A DNA stretch of 64,000 nt from Eupeodes corollae (taxonomy: Eukaryota; Arthropoda; Insecta; Diptera; Syrphidae), in assembly GCF_945859685.1 (NCBI RefSeq), contig NC_079148.1:90897007-90961006 (forward strand), given 5' to 3'. The notes below the pieces were generated by a model. It was not told the DNA's origin. It did not search any database and saw only the letters and a program-made list of their open reading frames with translations. Shown here piece by piece: positions 32,721 to 43,303 of the stretch; within the stretch, counting starts at the first letter, position 1; every line of letters begins with the position of its first letter. The position numbers and the translations under genes were made by a program.

Positions 32721-33960
32721 CTAGCTGACCCAGCAGACTTCGTACTGTCCGAATCGATAAATAAAAGACTTTAAGTTTTGAATACATTTATTTCAAAACA
32801 AAAAAAACGTATTGAATAAAAAATCATTTTTTTAAGGAAGCGTACATTTTTATTACTATTTTCGACACATCATGTTGCTTACTTAGAAAAACAGATTTTT
32901 CCCGAAATACTGGCTATTTATAAGGTTTAAATTTTTAGTTACAGACACACACTGTTATGATACAGTTTGTTAATCAATTTAAAGCAAACAAATTTGTTGT
33001 TTTGTTTTGTGGTGCGTAAATAAACAAAGAAGACGGTTTTCCGACGAGCGAACACGCGACGCATAATTGTCAATGCGAGAAACAGGGAAACTCCAAGCTG
33101 ATTCCGCAAACTTCTAAAGACTGTTCTTGCGATTTGTTTATTGTCATCGCAAAGGCCAGACGTACTGAAAACTGTAAGCATTTAAAATCGAATGGTAAAT
33201 CCGTTGGAATCATCGGTATTCGCGGGATCAAGACTTCCTCTCTTTTGTATTTTCCTTTTATGATTATTGATATTTGACGATAATCATTAGCTTTTCACAG
33301 TCAGCCTTGTTTCATTGCATAGTCGAGGTTGATTAATGTTACGCAGCATGATGAAACTGATCCTACTTTTAACTGCAAATTGTGATGTGGTAATCTATGC
33401 AATTCCAGTGAATTAAAAACTCCGTGGGATAATTGACCACGTCATCCTGGTTCATAACGGTGTGGCTTGATTTGAAGGAAACCAACCGTCCTGGAAGAAA
33501 ATTCTGAATGGTTGCATTGAGATCCTCGACATCTTTATTTTTCGCTGCCAATATTGCTCGTTCACCCTGCCAATTATGGTTATTGAACTTTTGCGCTATA
33601 TCTGGGAAAACACGCTGAATAAGCTCCTCTTTTGTATCTGTGATGTGGCAGAAATCTGTGGGTAATGTGATGAATCCGGTCCATTGAAACTTTAATATTT
33701 CTAATATCTAACAACTGCTTCGCAAACACATTTGCAGTTTCATCATGTTGCAAAAATGCTCTCATGTTAGTTATTAATTAGAGTGCCTTTACGTAGCATA
33801 TCCACTTCATTGTCACTCACTAAATAACGCAATTCTGACATCTGTCTCTCTCTGGTCATCAGTGCGGTTAGCACGTAAGGTAGTTCTTCGCACATTTGAT
33901 TGACTGCGACGAACTAAGTCAGGTCGTCTTCTCCTCGGCATCGTAACGTAATTAATCAAA
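32721..33960 (-). mobile_element. Helitron relic with 3' CTAG terminus
   Basis: The minus strand ends with GTCTGCTGGGTCAGCTAG, the CTAG at 32724-32721 followed by T, as at Helitron 3' ends. Coding relics in order: N-terminus MPRRRRPDLVRRSQ (about 33935), then, after a large internal deletion, helicase blocks ANVFAKQLLDIRN (about 33720), DTKEELIQRVFPDIAQ-type sequence, ERAILAAKNKDVEDLNATIQ (about 33520), VNYPTEFL, RISFIMLRNINQPRLCNETR (about 33320) and IPRIPMIPTDLPF...FAMTINKSQEQSLEVCG (about 33120-33230). These are the C-terminal motifs of the Pif1-like Helitron helicase. The Rep domain is lost and frames are broken. The 5' end, near 33960, is uncertain. Confidence 0.85.
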
Positions 33961-34326
33961 GTGAGAAAATTTCCTTCCAATTTATTTAACATAACCTGAA
34001 GTGATGACGATGTGGAGTAGTATGATTCCTCATTATTCATTATCCGATTGAGTTGTAGTTTTAATTTCGATGGGATGTCCTTCTCAAATTTTTAATTGAA
34101 CCTTTTGAAAGTTCGCGAACGATTCCATGAGTGCCTCGTGTCGAAGTTTGATTTCTGGAATTGATGCTAAATCGGGTTTTTGCTTAACTCGCAACACAAA
34201 ATCACTGCAGCGTTTTATTTCATCGATGAGAACAGATCGTCGTGTTCGAAGTTGTTCCAATTGCTTCTGCTTCGTTTCGTTCACTGAACCCTTGTGCCCA
34301 TCGTCCTCTTCGTTTTCTTTACCCAT
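33961..34326 (-). pseudogene. BEL/Pao-type gag N-terminal fragment
   Basis: From ATG at 34326: MGKENEEDDGHKGSVNETKQ, then LEQLRTRRSVLIDEIKRCSD and LRHEALMESFANFQKVQLKI, and after a frameshift NNEESYYSTSSSLQVML. The layout (L-R-x-R-x-L...F...L-x-x-x-x-F-x-x-x-Q-x-x-I...E-x-Y-Y) is that of the gag start of BEL/Pao LTR retrotransposons. It breaks at about 33960 where Helitron sequence begins. No LTR or pol sequence was identified. Confidence 0.6.
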
Positions 34327-34329
34327 GTG

Positions 34330-35085
34330 GTTGTGGTAAGGTTATAAAAAGTTTGTATTATTTGACGTGTTTCTTGATGAAATCATTAATAATACAAATT
34401 TTTAGTTTGTTATTAATTTGAAATTATGACTAATTTTTAATTTCTTAATGATTTATGTATGTTATTTTATTGAAAAATTACAATTATGGCAAGTTGTGAG
34501 TCCAAGAGAAAAGAACACATATAGGATTTTGCAATTCATTTTATAGGTTAGTTAAGTTAAGTTGAGTGAAGTGAAGATGTTTAGCATGCAAAATGTACTA
34601 AACACCATGCTTTGAATTACTATTTTTTATAAAAAGACGATACTGGTTTTTTACCCTGGAGTCCATTGAAAACTATGGAATCAGTAATGAATTTCAGTTA
34701 ACCCTTTATAGTTTTATATGTAATCAGACAAGTTATTGGACAAAATATCACCTCCTTAAAAAATAGTCATAATTTAAATATAATAAGTTCTTCAGATACA
34801 AGCAAATAACATGATACAGTTAAATCAACAAAATACACTAAAAGTTTTATTGAAAATAGATCACATTATTATTTTTCTTCAAGCATTATTAATAAACAGT
34901 AGCCTAGGAGAATTAGATTAGATGTTTCAGATACCACAGAAAAAGTTAAAGTCTTTCTGTTCCCAACTCGACGAAGAAGTTAACTTTGGGCCGCTATTAC
35001 TTAAGAACTAAATATAACGAACACATCCTTAATGTGTCGTTTTGTAGATAACTAAAATGTCTCAAAATTGTAAACAATTTAGTTT
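34330..35085. other. No recognisable gene
   Basis: May include untranslated or LTR sequence of the BEL/Pao copy on the minus strand, but no LTR pair is visible. Otherwise AT-rich spacer. Confidence 0.35.
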
Positions 35086-35089
35086 ATTG

Positions 35090-35490
35090 TTATATCCATT
35101 CTTAGCAATGTACTAGCTAATTTTTAACGATTTTAACATCTTAATATCTCTTGACAATTGGCTAAAGTCAAAAGCATAAAAATGGCTACTTTTACTTTAA
35201 GCAATTTGCCAAATCTATATGACATCTGTACAGTTATTGTTATGAGAACAGTGGATGGAATGATCGAGTACACAGTTCGGAATTCCAACTAATAGGTCCG
35301 TTTAGGCGTATTTCCTGCGTTTATTTTAAAAAACTGTCACTTTTTAGACATGTTTGGAGCTCGTTTTTTAATAAAAGGCAAACAGCAATTTACTAGTTAC
35401 AGGTTTAACATTTTGTACTCGAGGATAAATTGCTAAATATCTAGATATTGCTTAATAGTAAATTGTTAAACCCTTAACAATAGATTCTTT
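35090..35490. mobile_element. MITE-like repeat, copy 1
   Basis: Contains ATTTTAACATCTTAATA, GTGGATGGAAT, GGTCCGTTTAGGCGTATTT and AACTGTCACTTTTTAGACA. The reverse complement of 42540-42885 has the same blocks in the same order. The ends carry TTAGCAAT...CTA motifs in inverted orientation (CTTAGCAATGTACTA near 35102; AATTGCTAAATATCTAG near 35430). No coding capacity. Confidence 0.65.
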
Positions 35491-35494
35491 AAAA

Positions 35495-35770
35495 CTTTGC
35501 GCCAATAATCTTCTAGAGAGTTATAAAGTAATATGAAAAATCTTATATTTCTACAAAAAAAATAAATAAATCAATTCAAAACTAGGTAAGCTTTTAGATT
35601 TGTAAGTCAATATCCAAGTCAAGAAACACAAAATAAATTTCAACTGATAAGATTTCATTACACTTTAACTTTACTAATGATTTTTTTCAAATTTGACCTA
35701 CAACTTTTATTGACAGTTTTTTTCAATTTTTGCTTCTAATTTATAACAAAAACATATTCTAAGCTGATCG
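35495..35770. other. AT-rich spacer
   Basis: No gene or element recognised. Confidence 0.4.
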
Positions 35771-35774
35771 GAAT

Positions 35775-36500
35775 AGGAATAAAGAGGCTAGCATCCGATT
35801 TACACTGTTTACAATATTTCATCCGTGCCCGTCTGCAGATATTTCTGTTTGTAAGTTATGTACAAAACATAAATAATAGTAAGATAAAATAAATTTGAAA
35901 TAAATATCTTTCTTTATTCTCAAGATACTTGAGTTGAAAACCATTTCAGTTTTCAGAGCTTTAATTTGTATTATTTTGGATTTTAGTTGATTGTAAAAAA
36001 AGTTGTCAATTGGATTTTTCTTAAAAAAACAACCAAAAGCTAACATCGTCATCACTTCAGGTTATGTTAAATAAATTGGAAGGTCTATCGTTGCACAAAG
36101 TTTGTTAATTATATAGATTATTGATACGAAATCCTTCTCAAAAAGAGGCTGGGATGCGATTTGTCTTGCTTTAAACTTTGACAAAGTATTCATAACAATA
36201 TTTTTTGTTCTATAAATAATTTGAAGCCAATATCTTCCTTTGTTCTTTTAATTGGTACTTGAGTCGAAAACCAATTCTTACCAGCCAGTTTTTTTTTTTG
36301 TTTTCATGGTGTTCGTGTTTTTTTTTTAAGTTATCAGTTGAATTTTTCTAAAAAATTAAATCAAAATTAAAAAAAACAATATTTTGCATATGATAAAATA
36401 AGTTTTATTTGAAAATCTTGCTGTTGCGAGATTTTTAGTCGAAAACTAAATTTTATAAAGAGGAAAGATTTGTATTTTTTTTTTTGTATGTAACTGGACC
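35775..36500 (+). repeat. Foldback-family debris, part 3 (two left ends)
   Basis: Two degenerate left ends lie close together: AAAGAGGCTAGCATCCGATT at about 35781 and AAAAAGAGGCTGGGATGCGA at about 36140. Each is followed by arm sequence (AGTTGTCAATTGGATTTTTC near 36000; AATATCTTCCTTTGTTC near 36226). This suggests one copy inserted in or recombined with another. Confidence 0.65.
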
Positions 36501-36612
36501 GATTTTAATAATTCTTTTTTCATTGAAAATTTACAATATCACTTAGTAACATAGGCTTTATTTAATACTAGATTACTATAGAAATCTTTAGAAATTAATA
36601 TTAAAACGAACC

Positions 36613-36624
36613 AAAGAAGGTGTG
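36613..36624 (+). repeat. Left target-site duplication of the RTE element
   Basis: AAAGAAGGTGTG here is repeated exactly at 40128-40139, directly after the (TAAG)n tail of the element. Confidence 0.85.
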
Positions 36625-36663
36625 GGATGTTCAAATGGCATTCAAGAGGACACAAGCGTCCAT

Positions 36664-36695
<32 letters not shown>

Positions 36696-39600
36696 CTTAA
36701 AACCAACCTCTGTCTATCAACTCCTACTCTCACCTCCACGTGTTGAACATCGGGTGCCTAGTACCTCAACTGGAGATTGGGTTCCAACCCCAGTGGAAAG
36801 TTGTTGGGGGCAGCAAACGAGAGAGGTGGGAAGAGGTGTTTCCACTAAGGCACCTCTCCTTATCCAGACGGCAGCGGAGGAATTCCCGAGATGGAATCAA
36901 CGGTGGCGTCTACAGTTCCAGTAAGGTTGAACTACTTAGTGAACACCTTATAGGGCTTCTTCGACTTATTCGGAGCCCAGGCCTGTAAGGAGCGGTTTTA
37001 TCCGGCTCCCCATCCTTGGAGTTATACTTAGGATCTGGCCCTCCAGGTTGGAGGTTGTGCGTCGGGGTGACTTCCTGGCCACGTAAAAGCTTTCAAAGTT
37101 GCGAAGCACCAACAAGCCTCGGATACGGACGGATTTACTGTTGACAACCAACGCAAACGAATAAAGGACAACGAACTTCGGATATGCACGTGAAATGTTA
37201 GGTCCCTTAACAGACCACGTGCGGCCGAAGAATTAGCGGAGGCCCTAGAACGATATAAAGCAGATATCACCGCCATCCAGGAAATACGATGGGATGGGCC
37301 GGGCAAAAAGAGGATGAAAAACTGCGATATTTACTATGGTGACTGCTACCACGAAAACCAACAGCGCTTATTTGGATGCGGATTCGTCATTGGAGCCAGA
37401 CTTAGGCAAGAAGTCTTGAGTTATAGGTGCATCAATGAGCGCCTCATGACCATACGCATCAAGGCTAAATTCGGCAACATTAGCCTGATATGCGCGCACG
37501 CCCCCACAGAAGAGAAAGACGACAACACCAAAGATATGTTCTTCGAGCTCTTAGACAAAACATATGAGCAGTGCCCTAGCTACGATATTAAAATAGTCCT
37601 GGGCGATTTTAATGCCAAGCTAGGAAGGGAAGACATCTTTGGTGGAATAATCGGGAAAAACAGCCTGCACGACAACACTTCCGATAATGGATTCAGGCTC
37701 ATAGATTTTGCTGCGGGGCGAAACGTCATGGTAGCCAGTACGCGTTTTCCACACCTCAACATCCACAAAGGAACTTGGACTTCTCCAGATCAATCTACCG
37801 TCAACCAGATTGACCATATTGCGATCGACGCCAGACACGCTTCCAGCATTATGGATGTACGAACTTTCCGAGGAGCTAACATCGACTCGGACCACTACCT
37901 CGTTGTAGCCAGGGTAGCACTTCGGATTTCCAGACCCAAGGAAAAACAGGGAGGTGCTGGGAGAAGATACAACGTCGAACGGCTACAATCGCCAGAGATC
38001 GCCAAATCCTTTTCCGACCGAGTGACAAGTAACCTCTCTCGAAGTTCTCTGCCGCCAACACAATGTATCGAAAACCAGTGGCAACATTGCCAAGATGCAA
38101 TCAGAGAAGCCGCCTCTGATGTGCTGGGTTTCAAACAGCCACCAACAAGGAACCCCTGGTTTGATGAGGAATGTCGGCAGGCAAATGCAGCCAAACAACA
38201 GGCACGCAAAGCGGCGCTGCATAAAAGGACGAGAGCTGCTCGTGAGCTCTATGAGCAGAAGAGGCGAGAGGAACGCCGACTTTTCAGAAGGAAAAAGAGA
38301 GGGCATGAGAAGCGTGCGGTCGAAGATGTTGAGAGGTATAAAAGCAGGAATGAGGTTCGAAAGTTTTATGAACAGGTGAAAAGAAATTCACAGGTACATA
38401 AACCTAGAACCGAAGGCTGCAAAGACGAAAGTGGAAACATCATAGTGGAACCGCAGTCAATGCTGAGGATATGGAAGGACCACTTCTGCAGACTGTATAA
38501 CGGCGACGAAGAACTGAATCCCGCTGTCAGGCAGGATGACCCATTCGATATAGACGACGAAAGCCAACAATCCCGTCCTCCCGACTTAGACGAAGTAAAG
38601 ATTGCCATATCTAAGTTGAAGTCTAATAAAGCCGCTGGAGCAGATGGCTTGAATGCCGAGCTCTTTAAAGCAGCTGGAGATAAGTTGGTTAGGAGCATGC
38701 ACCAACTTATCTGTAAGATATGGTCGGAAGAAAACATGCCCGGTGAATGGAACCTCAGTATTGTTTGCCCGATCCTGAAAAAAGGAGACCCTCTAAACTG
38801 CACCAACTATAGAGGAATAAGTCTACTTAACATCGCCTATAAAATCTTCTCTGCCATAATATGTGAACGTCTAAAGCCCATCGTCAACAACCTGATAGGT
38901 CCTTATCAGTGTGGTTTTAGACCAGGAAAGTCCACAGTTGATCAAATATTCACATTACGGCAGATCCTGGAAAAAACTCAAGAGCACCAAATCGACACCC
39001 ACCATCTTTTCATCGATTTCAAGGCCGCATATGACAGCATCTACAGGGACGAGCTGTATAGAGCCATGTCTAGTTTTGGCATCCCTGCCAAACTCGTCCG
39101 TTTGTGCAGGATGACCATGGAGAATTCACGCTGCTCCATAAAGGTTGGAAACAACTTAACAGAACCTTTTGATGTCAAAAAAGGTTTTAGACAAGGTGAT
39201 GCGCTGTCATGCGATTTTTTTAACATCGTGCTTGAAAGAATACTGCAGAGCTCACACGTCAACACTAGAGGCACTATCTTTCAAAAGTCTGTCCAATTAC
39301 TGGCATATGCTGATGACATTGACATAATCGGAAGAACTCAGCGTGATGTCAATGGGGCTTTTGTGAGTATTGAGGCAGAGGCGGCAAAAATGGGTTTAAC
39401 GGTTAATGAGGGCAAAACAAAGTACATGCTGTCGTCTAGAAAGGACATACAACACCGACGTTTTGGTCAAAACGTCACAATCGACAGACGTACCTTTGAG
39501 GTAGTCAAGGACTTCGTCTACCTAGGCTCCGCTGTAAACGCTGAAAACAACACCAGCGCTGAGATCAAACGCAGAATAACTCTTGCTAACCGCTGTTTCT

Positions 39601-40127
39601 TTGGACTAAGAAAGCAATTGAGTAGTAATGTCCTCTCTCGAGGGACCAAAGTGTTGTTATATAAGACCCTTATCATCCCCGTCCTGCTATACGGTGCAGA
39701 AGCATGGACCATGACAAAAGCGGATGAAAGCACCTTGGGTCGCTTCGAGAGAAAAGTTCTTCGTGTGATCTACGGTCCCGTATGCATCGAAGGGGAGTGG
39801 AGGAGAAGATGGAACGACGAACTGTACGGGCTGTACAGCGACGTAGACTTAGCAAGAAGAGTAAAAGTCCAACGACTAAGATGGCTGGGTCACGTAGAGC
39901 GCATGGAAACCAATGCTCCGGCCCGGAAAGTCTTCGAATCCGCACCCACAGGACAGTGCAGTAGAGGAAGACCGCGGATCAGGTGGCGCGCACAAGTGGA
40001 AGGTGACCTCACCCAACATGCAGCGCGAAACTGGAGACATCTAGCTAGGGACCGAGCTAGATGGAGAAGTTTGTTGGGTGAGGCCCTAGTTCACACAGGA
40101 CTGTACCGCCACCTTAAGTAAGTAAGT
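36625..40127 (+). mobile_element. Nearly intact RTE-clade non-LTR retrotransposon
   Basis: 3.5 kb element bounded by a perfect 12-bp direct repeat (36613-36624 and 40128-40139). It starts GGATGTTCAAATGGCATTC, contains a T-tract of nearly 30 bases at about 36667-36695, then a GC-richer 5' region and one long endonuclease/RT frame. It ends in TTAAGTAAGTAAGT, a short tandem tail as is usual for RTE elements rather than poly(A). Perfect target duplications and an almost open frame point to a recent insertion. Base composition is clearly richer in G and C than its surroundings. Confidence 0.9.
37071..40121 (+). pseudogene. RTE endonuclease-reverse transcriptase, one in-frame stop
   Basis: The frame is open from the stop at 37068 to 40121 except for TGA at 37191-37193. 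That TGA replaces the Trp of the endonuclease motif (reads ICT*NVRSL, normally TWNVRSL). Numbering from the Met at 37314: GDFN at 97-100, NQIDH at 164-168 and SDH at 192-194 (endonuclease); RT from about 430, with SNKAAGADGLNAELF, motif A FIDFKAAYD at 566-574, motif B RQGDALS at 626-632 and motif C YADD at 665-668. The C-terminal region ends RSLLGEALVHTGLYRHLK. All RT catalytic Asp are present. The 935-residue downstream frame lacks the first endonuclease strand and its QEIRW glutamate (which lies just upstream, about 37285), so the copy is probably not autonomous unless the stop is read through. Confidence 0.92.
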
Positions 40128-40139
40128 AAAGAAGGTGTG

Positions 40140-41085
40140 AAAAAATTAGAATAAAATGTCTTTCATCGCATACGCTGCGAAGAGTATTCATGATAGGACA
40201 AAAATATGTTGAGCAATATTATAGAATATATCAATATCTACAAAAAACTTCGTGAGACCATATGTCTAACTATTGTAGTTACGTTACTATAACTACTTCT
40301 TTACATTTAACAAATTGATAGAAATGCCAATCAAAATCAGACCGTGTCATCCATACCATTTATGAATTTGTATCCAAATAAATAATTAAGTATTCAAGAC
40401 TATTTTAATACCTGATGATTACTTTTTGAATTATTGAAATCGGACATTCCATTCAAAAGTTATCATGAAAGTAAAATAAAAATACATGCCCTCGGCGGCA
40501 GCCACGCAGCGCATCGCGTAACTAACTCGTCGATAGAGGGGTAGTGCGGAAGAAGGGGGTGTGCCATTATGAACTTGGTAGCCGCACGGCTCAAGCGATA
40601 TTGTATATTTAGAGATTTTTAAACACATTTTTATGCTTCACTTAAAAAGTTCTTTTCAGAGCTACTTAGTATTAGGAATCGCACTTTTTAATAGTATTTG
40701 TCAAAGTTCCTTTCAGAACTATCTCTGTGAACTTGAATAATTTCTTTTTTATTATTATAATTATTAGTTTATTCTTACTTATAATTTTATTCATAATTTC
40801 ACTGATTTAAAAAAAAAATATCCTTCATAGCAGAGAAGTTTCCATTTCGAATCAGTAAATGAAATAAACAAAACTATTATTCTTAGGGCCGAAAGGCATT
40901 AAATGTAAGTGTTATAGTTTAACTTAGAGTGTTCGTATGGGACCATTAAGTTAGTTGTAAGTTATGGATAATTGGGCTGGTTTTATGAATTTTTGTCTAG
41001 CTTTAAGATAGGTTGAAGAATTAATTAATAAAAATGAATTTAAAAAAAAACTATTATTGAAAAGGTACCAGGTGATTTTTAATGT
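40140..41085. other. Unassigned, with a GC-rich patch at 40485-40610
   Basis: No gene recognised. Within AT-rich DNA, 40485-40610 is markedly GC-rich (for example CTCGGCGGCAGCCACGCAGC, then AGGGGTAGTGCGG and GTAGCCGCACGGCTC). It has no coding or RNA identity I can name; it could be the edge of an unrecognised mobile element. Confidence 0.4.
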
Positions 41086-41089
41086 TACA

Positions 41090-41580
41090 AATCTGTTGAT
41101 ACCGTGTCCCAAATCGATACAGTGCACAACCCACAGGAATTTTTATATTCCATCAATCCTGCTGGCTTGCCATCTCATGAACTAAAAATTAAAAACTTAA
41201 GCCCTCCCAATATGTGTAATGGTACAAGACTATTGATCAAAGAATTATGAGATAATGTGATCGTAGGAACTATCATTTTGGGTCCCGCGGCCGGTACGCT
41301 TGCACATATTTCGCGCATATCTTTTAAAAGGTTACGGTTCCTTTCAAAAATATCCTTTGCCCTAACAATAAATAAATGACAGGGACAAACATTTTCCATA
41401 GTTGGTATCGACTTAAGCAAAGAGTGCGTTTGTATGTGGCACTTTCTCGAGTAGGATCTCCTGAAAATTCCGGCGTAATTGGTCCGTACTTTTTTGAAAA
41501 CGACGTTAGGGGGACGGTCAAAATTTTCTTCAAAGAAGCATTAAGATTTGAGCTTTTTTTGGAGCAACGCGAAGTATAAG
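41090..41580 (+). pseudogene. Helitron helicase relic joined to a mariner-like scrap
   Basis: Plus-strand shifted frames read EFLYSINPAGLPSHELKIKN (about 41140), PPNMCNGTRLLIKEL (about 41205), TIILGPAAGTLAHISRI (about 41270), FALTINK and TFSIVGIDLSKECV (about 41360-41430), then YVALSRVGSPEN (about 41430-41465). This is the C-terminal Pif1-like helicase of a Helitron, another family than at 32721. Straight after SPEN the frame reads GVIGPYFFENDVRGTV, which resembles the region after the first Asp of mariner transposases, so two relics appear fused. Confidence 0.7.
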
Positions 41581-41584
41581 AATT

Positions 41585-42535
41585 GATTTGTTTGCCAAAA
41601 TTCAGTTTTAGTAAATTATTTTAAGAATCATTTTTCATGGTATAAAATTTTATACAAACGTATGTACAATTAACATACACATGAAATGGAAAAAATAACT
41701 TACTCGCAGCGTTACTCAATTTAACTTAGTATATTTTTTACCAAAAACCATTGTTTTTTTAACTATTGGAAATAATAACACTAAATTAGACAATTCAAAT
41801 CATTAAGTTTTATATTCCTGAATTAAATTTTTATAATACTAAATATAATCGAAGATAAGCTTTTTTTACATATATTTTTATTTCAAAACTATGAATTTAT
41901 ATTCCTTGCAAATACGATTCTTAATCTTAATACTTCTTTTCATCCATTCATTCATTAAATTCAAATAAGGATTATTAAAGTTAAATTAAAATTAAATTAT
42001 TAAAGTTTAAATTTTTAATTTAAATAATGTCTTCTTATATAAGCCTATAATCTAGTTCTAAAATCTAGTTTTCAAGCTCTGAAGACCAAGTATGGATGAT
42101 TAGCAGAGAAGTTACGTATCTTTATTTACGGCTAAAAATCATTAAGGTATCTTATACTAAATTAAAAGATTTTTGTATGCAAATCAGATGAAATGAATTT
42201 TTTGCCTTGAATTTGTTTTGGAATAAACTTAGTCTCTTAAAGAAACAAACATCTACATCAGACATTTTTAGTGACTAACAAATTTTATTTCGAAAAAAAT
42301 TATACGCATAAATTTAAAGCTAGTACGGATACATAATAAAATAAAAACAACAAAACACTTGAAATTAAAGATTAGCAACAAAAAAGGAAATTGACGAAAA
42401 GCGATTGCCAATAAAAATTAAAGATCAAGAACAAATAAAGAGCAATAGAGGAAGTACGAAAAGCAGGGAAGAGAAAAGACAGAAAGGGATACGAAAACAC
42501 TGGCGCAAAATATTAAACAACCTTTTTTTAAGGGT
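41585..42535. other. No recognisable gene
   Basis: AT-rich sequence; no coding or structural signal seen. Confidence 0.4.
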
Positions 42536-42539
42536 TATG

Positions 42540-42885
42540 AATTTGCAAGTTAGCAATTTTCTAAATATTTAGCTATTTACTAAGTGAATCTAAAAATTTG
42601 AACCTTTGCTAAGTAGTAAATTGTTGTCTAAAAAGTGACAGTTCCTGAAAATAAACAAAGCAAATACACTTAAACGGAACTATTATTTGGAATTCATAAA
42701 ATGTTGACTGGACGATTCCATCCATTATTCTTATAAAAATTATCATACAGAAGTCAAATCATGTTATCAAATTGCTAAAATTTAAATAAGGCAATTGTTA
42801 AGACGTATTATGATGTTAAAATCGTTTATAATTAGGTAAATCATCTGTTAATCTTAGTAAATTGCTAAAAATGGCCTTAAAATTT
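42540..42885. mobile_element. MITE-like repeat, copy 2 (inverted relative to copy 1)
   Basis: Reverse-complement relative of 35090-35490. Ends read GTTAGCAATTTTCTAA (about 42550) and, on the opposite strand, TTTTTAGCAATTTACTAAG (about 42875), giving imperfect terminal inverted repeats TTAGCAATTT-CTAA. About 340 bp, no coding capacity. Confidence 0.65.
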
Positions 42886-42889
42886 TACT

Positions 42890-43303
42890 TAATTGTTTAA
42901 AATTTTTAACCACTATTTAAGGCTTCCTTGTACAAACGAAACTTCAATCTGTAAACTTTACTTTATATGAAAAAAATCAATTTATTTTGTCCAATGGAAC
43001 CCAAGGGGAAAATCTGCATTTTGAAAAAAAAAAAGTAAACTGATTATTTTCCCTAAGACCACAAAGGTCTCCAATCTTTTTTATTTACGTACAGTAGATC
43101 AATAAGACCTTCTCTTTCCTAATTTTGTATTGAATAGCTTTTTTTAAACGTTTGTTGCATTAGATTTTAAAAGAAAATAAAGAATTTTTAAATTTGATTT
43201 AATTGGAACCACAATTTTCAGAAGAGCAAATATTGTTATAATGTTTTTTTTTGTGTGGACGAAAAATTATAGGATACGCAGTTTCACTTCCGCGGTCTTG
43301 ACA
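42890..43303. other. No recognisable gene
   Basis: AT-rich spacer leading to the tandem duplication; nothing recognised. Confidence 0.4.

Noticed and set aside
36622..36924. 100-codon frame with a poly-Phe run at the RTE 5' end as an ORF1 protein
   Set aside because: The Phe run comes from the T-tract and no coiled coil or zinc knuckle is seen. RTE elements usually lack ORF1, so it is treated as 5' leader.
37580..39945. Many antisense and shifted frames of 60-146 codons across the RTE element
   Set aside because: They are shadows of the long GC-richer RTE frame, which carries all endonuclease and RT motifs.
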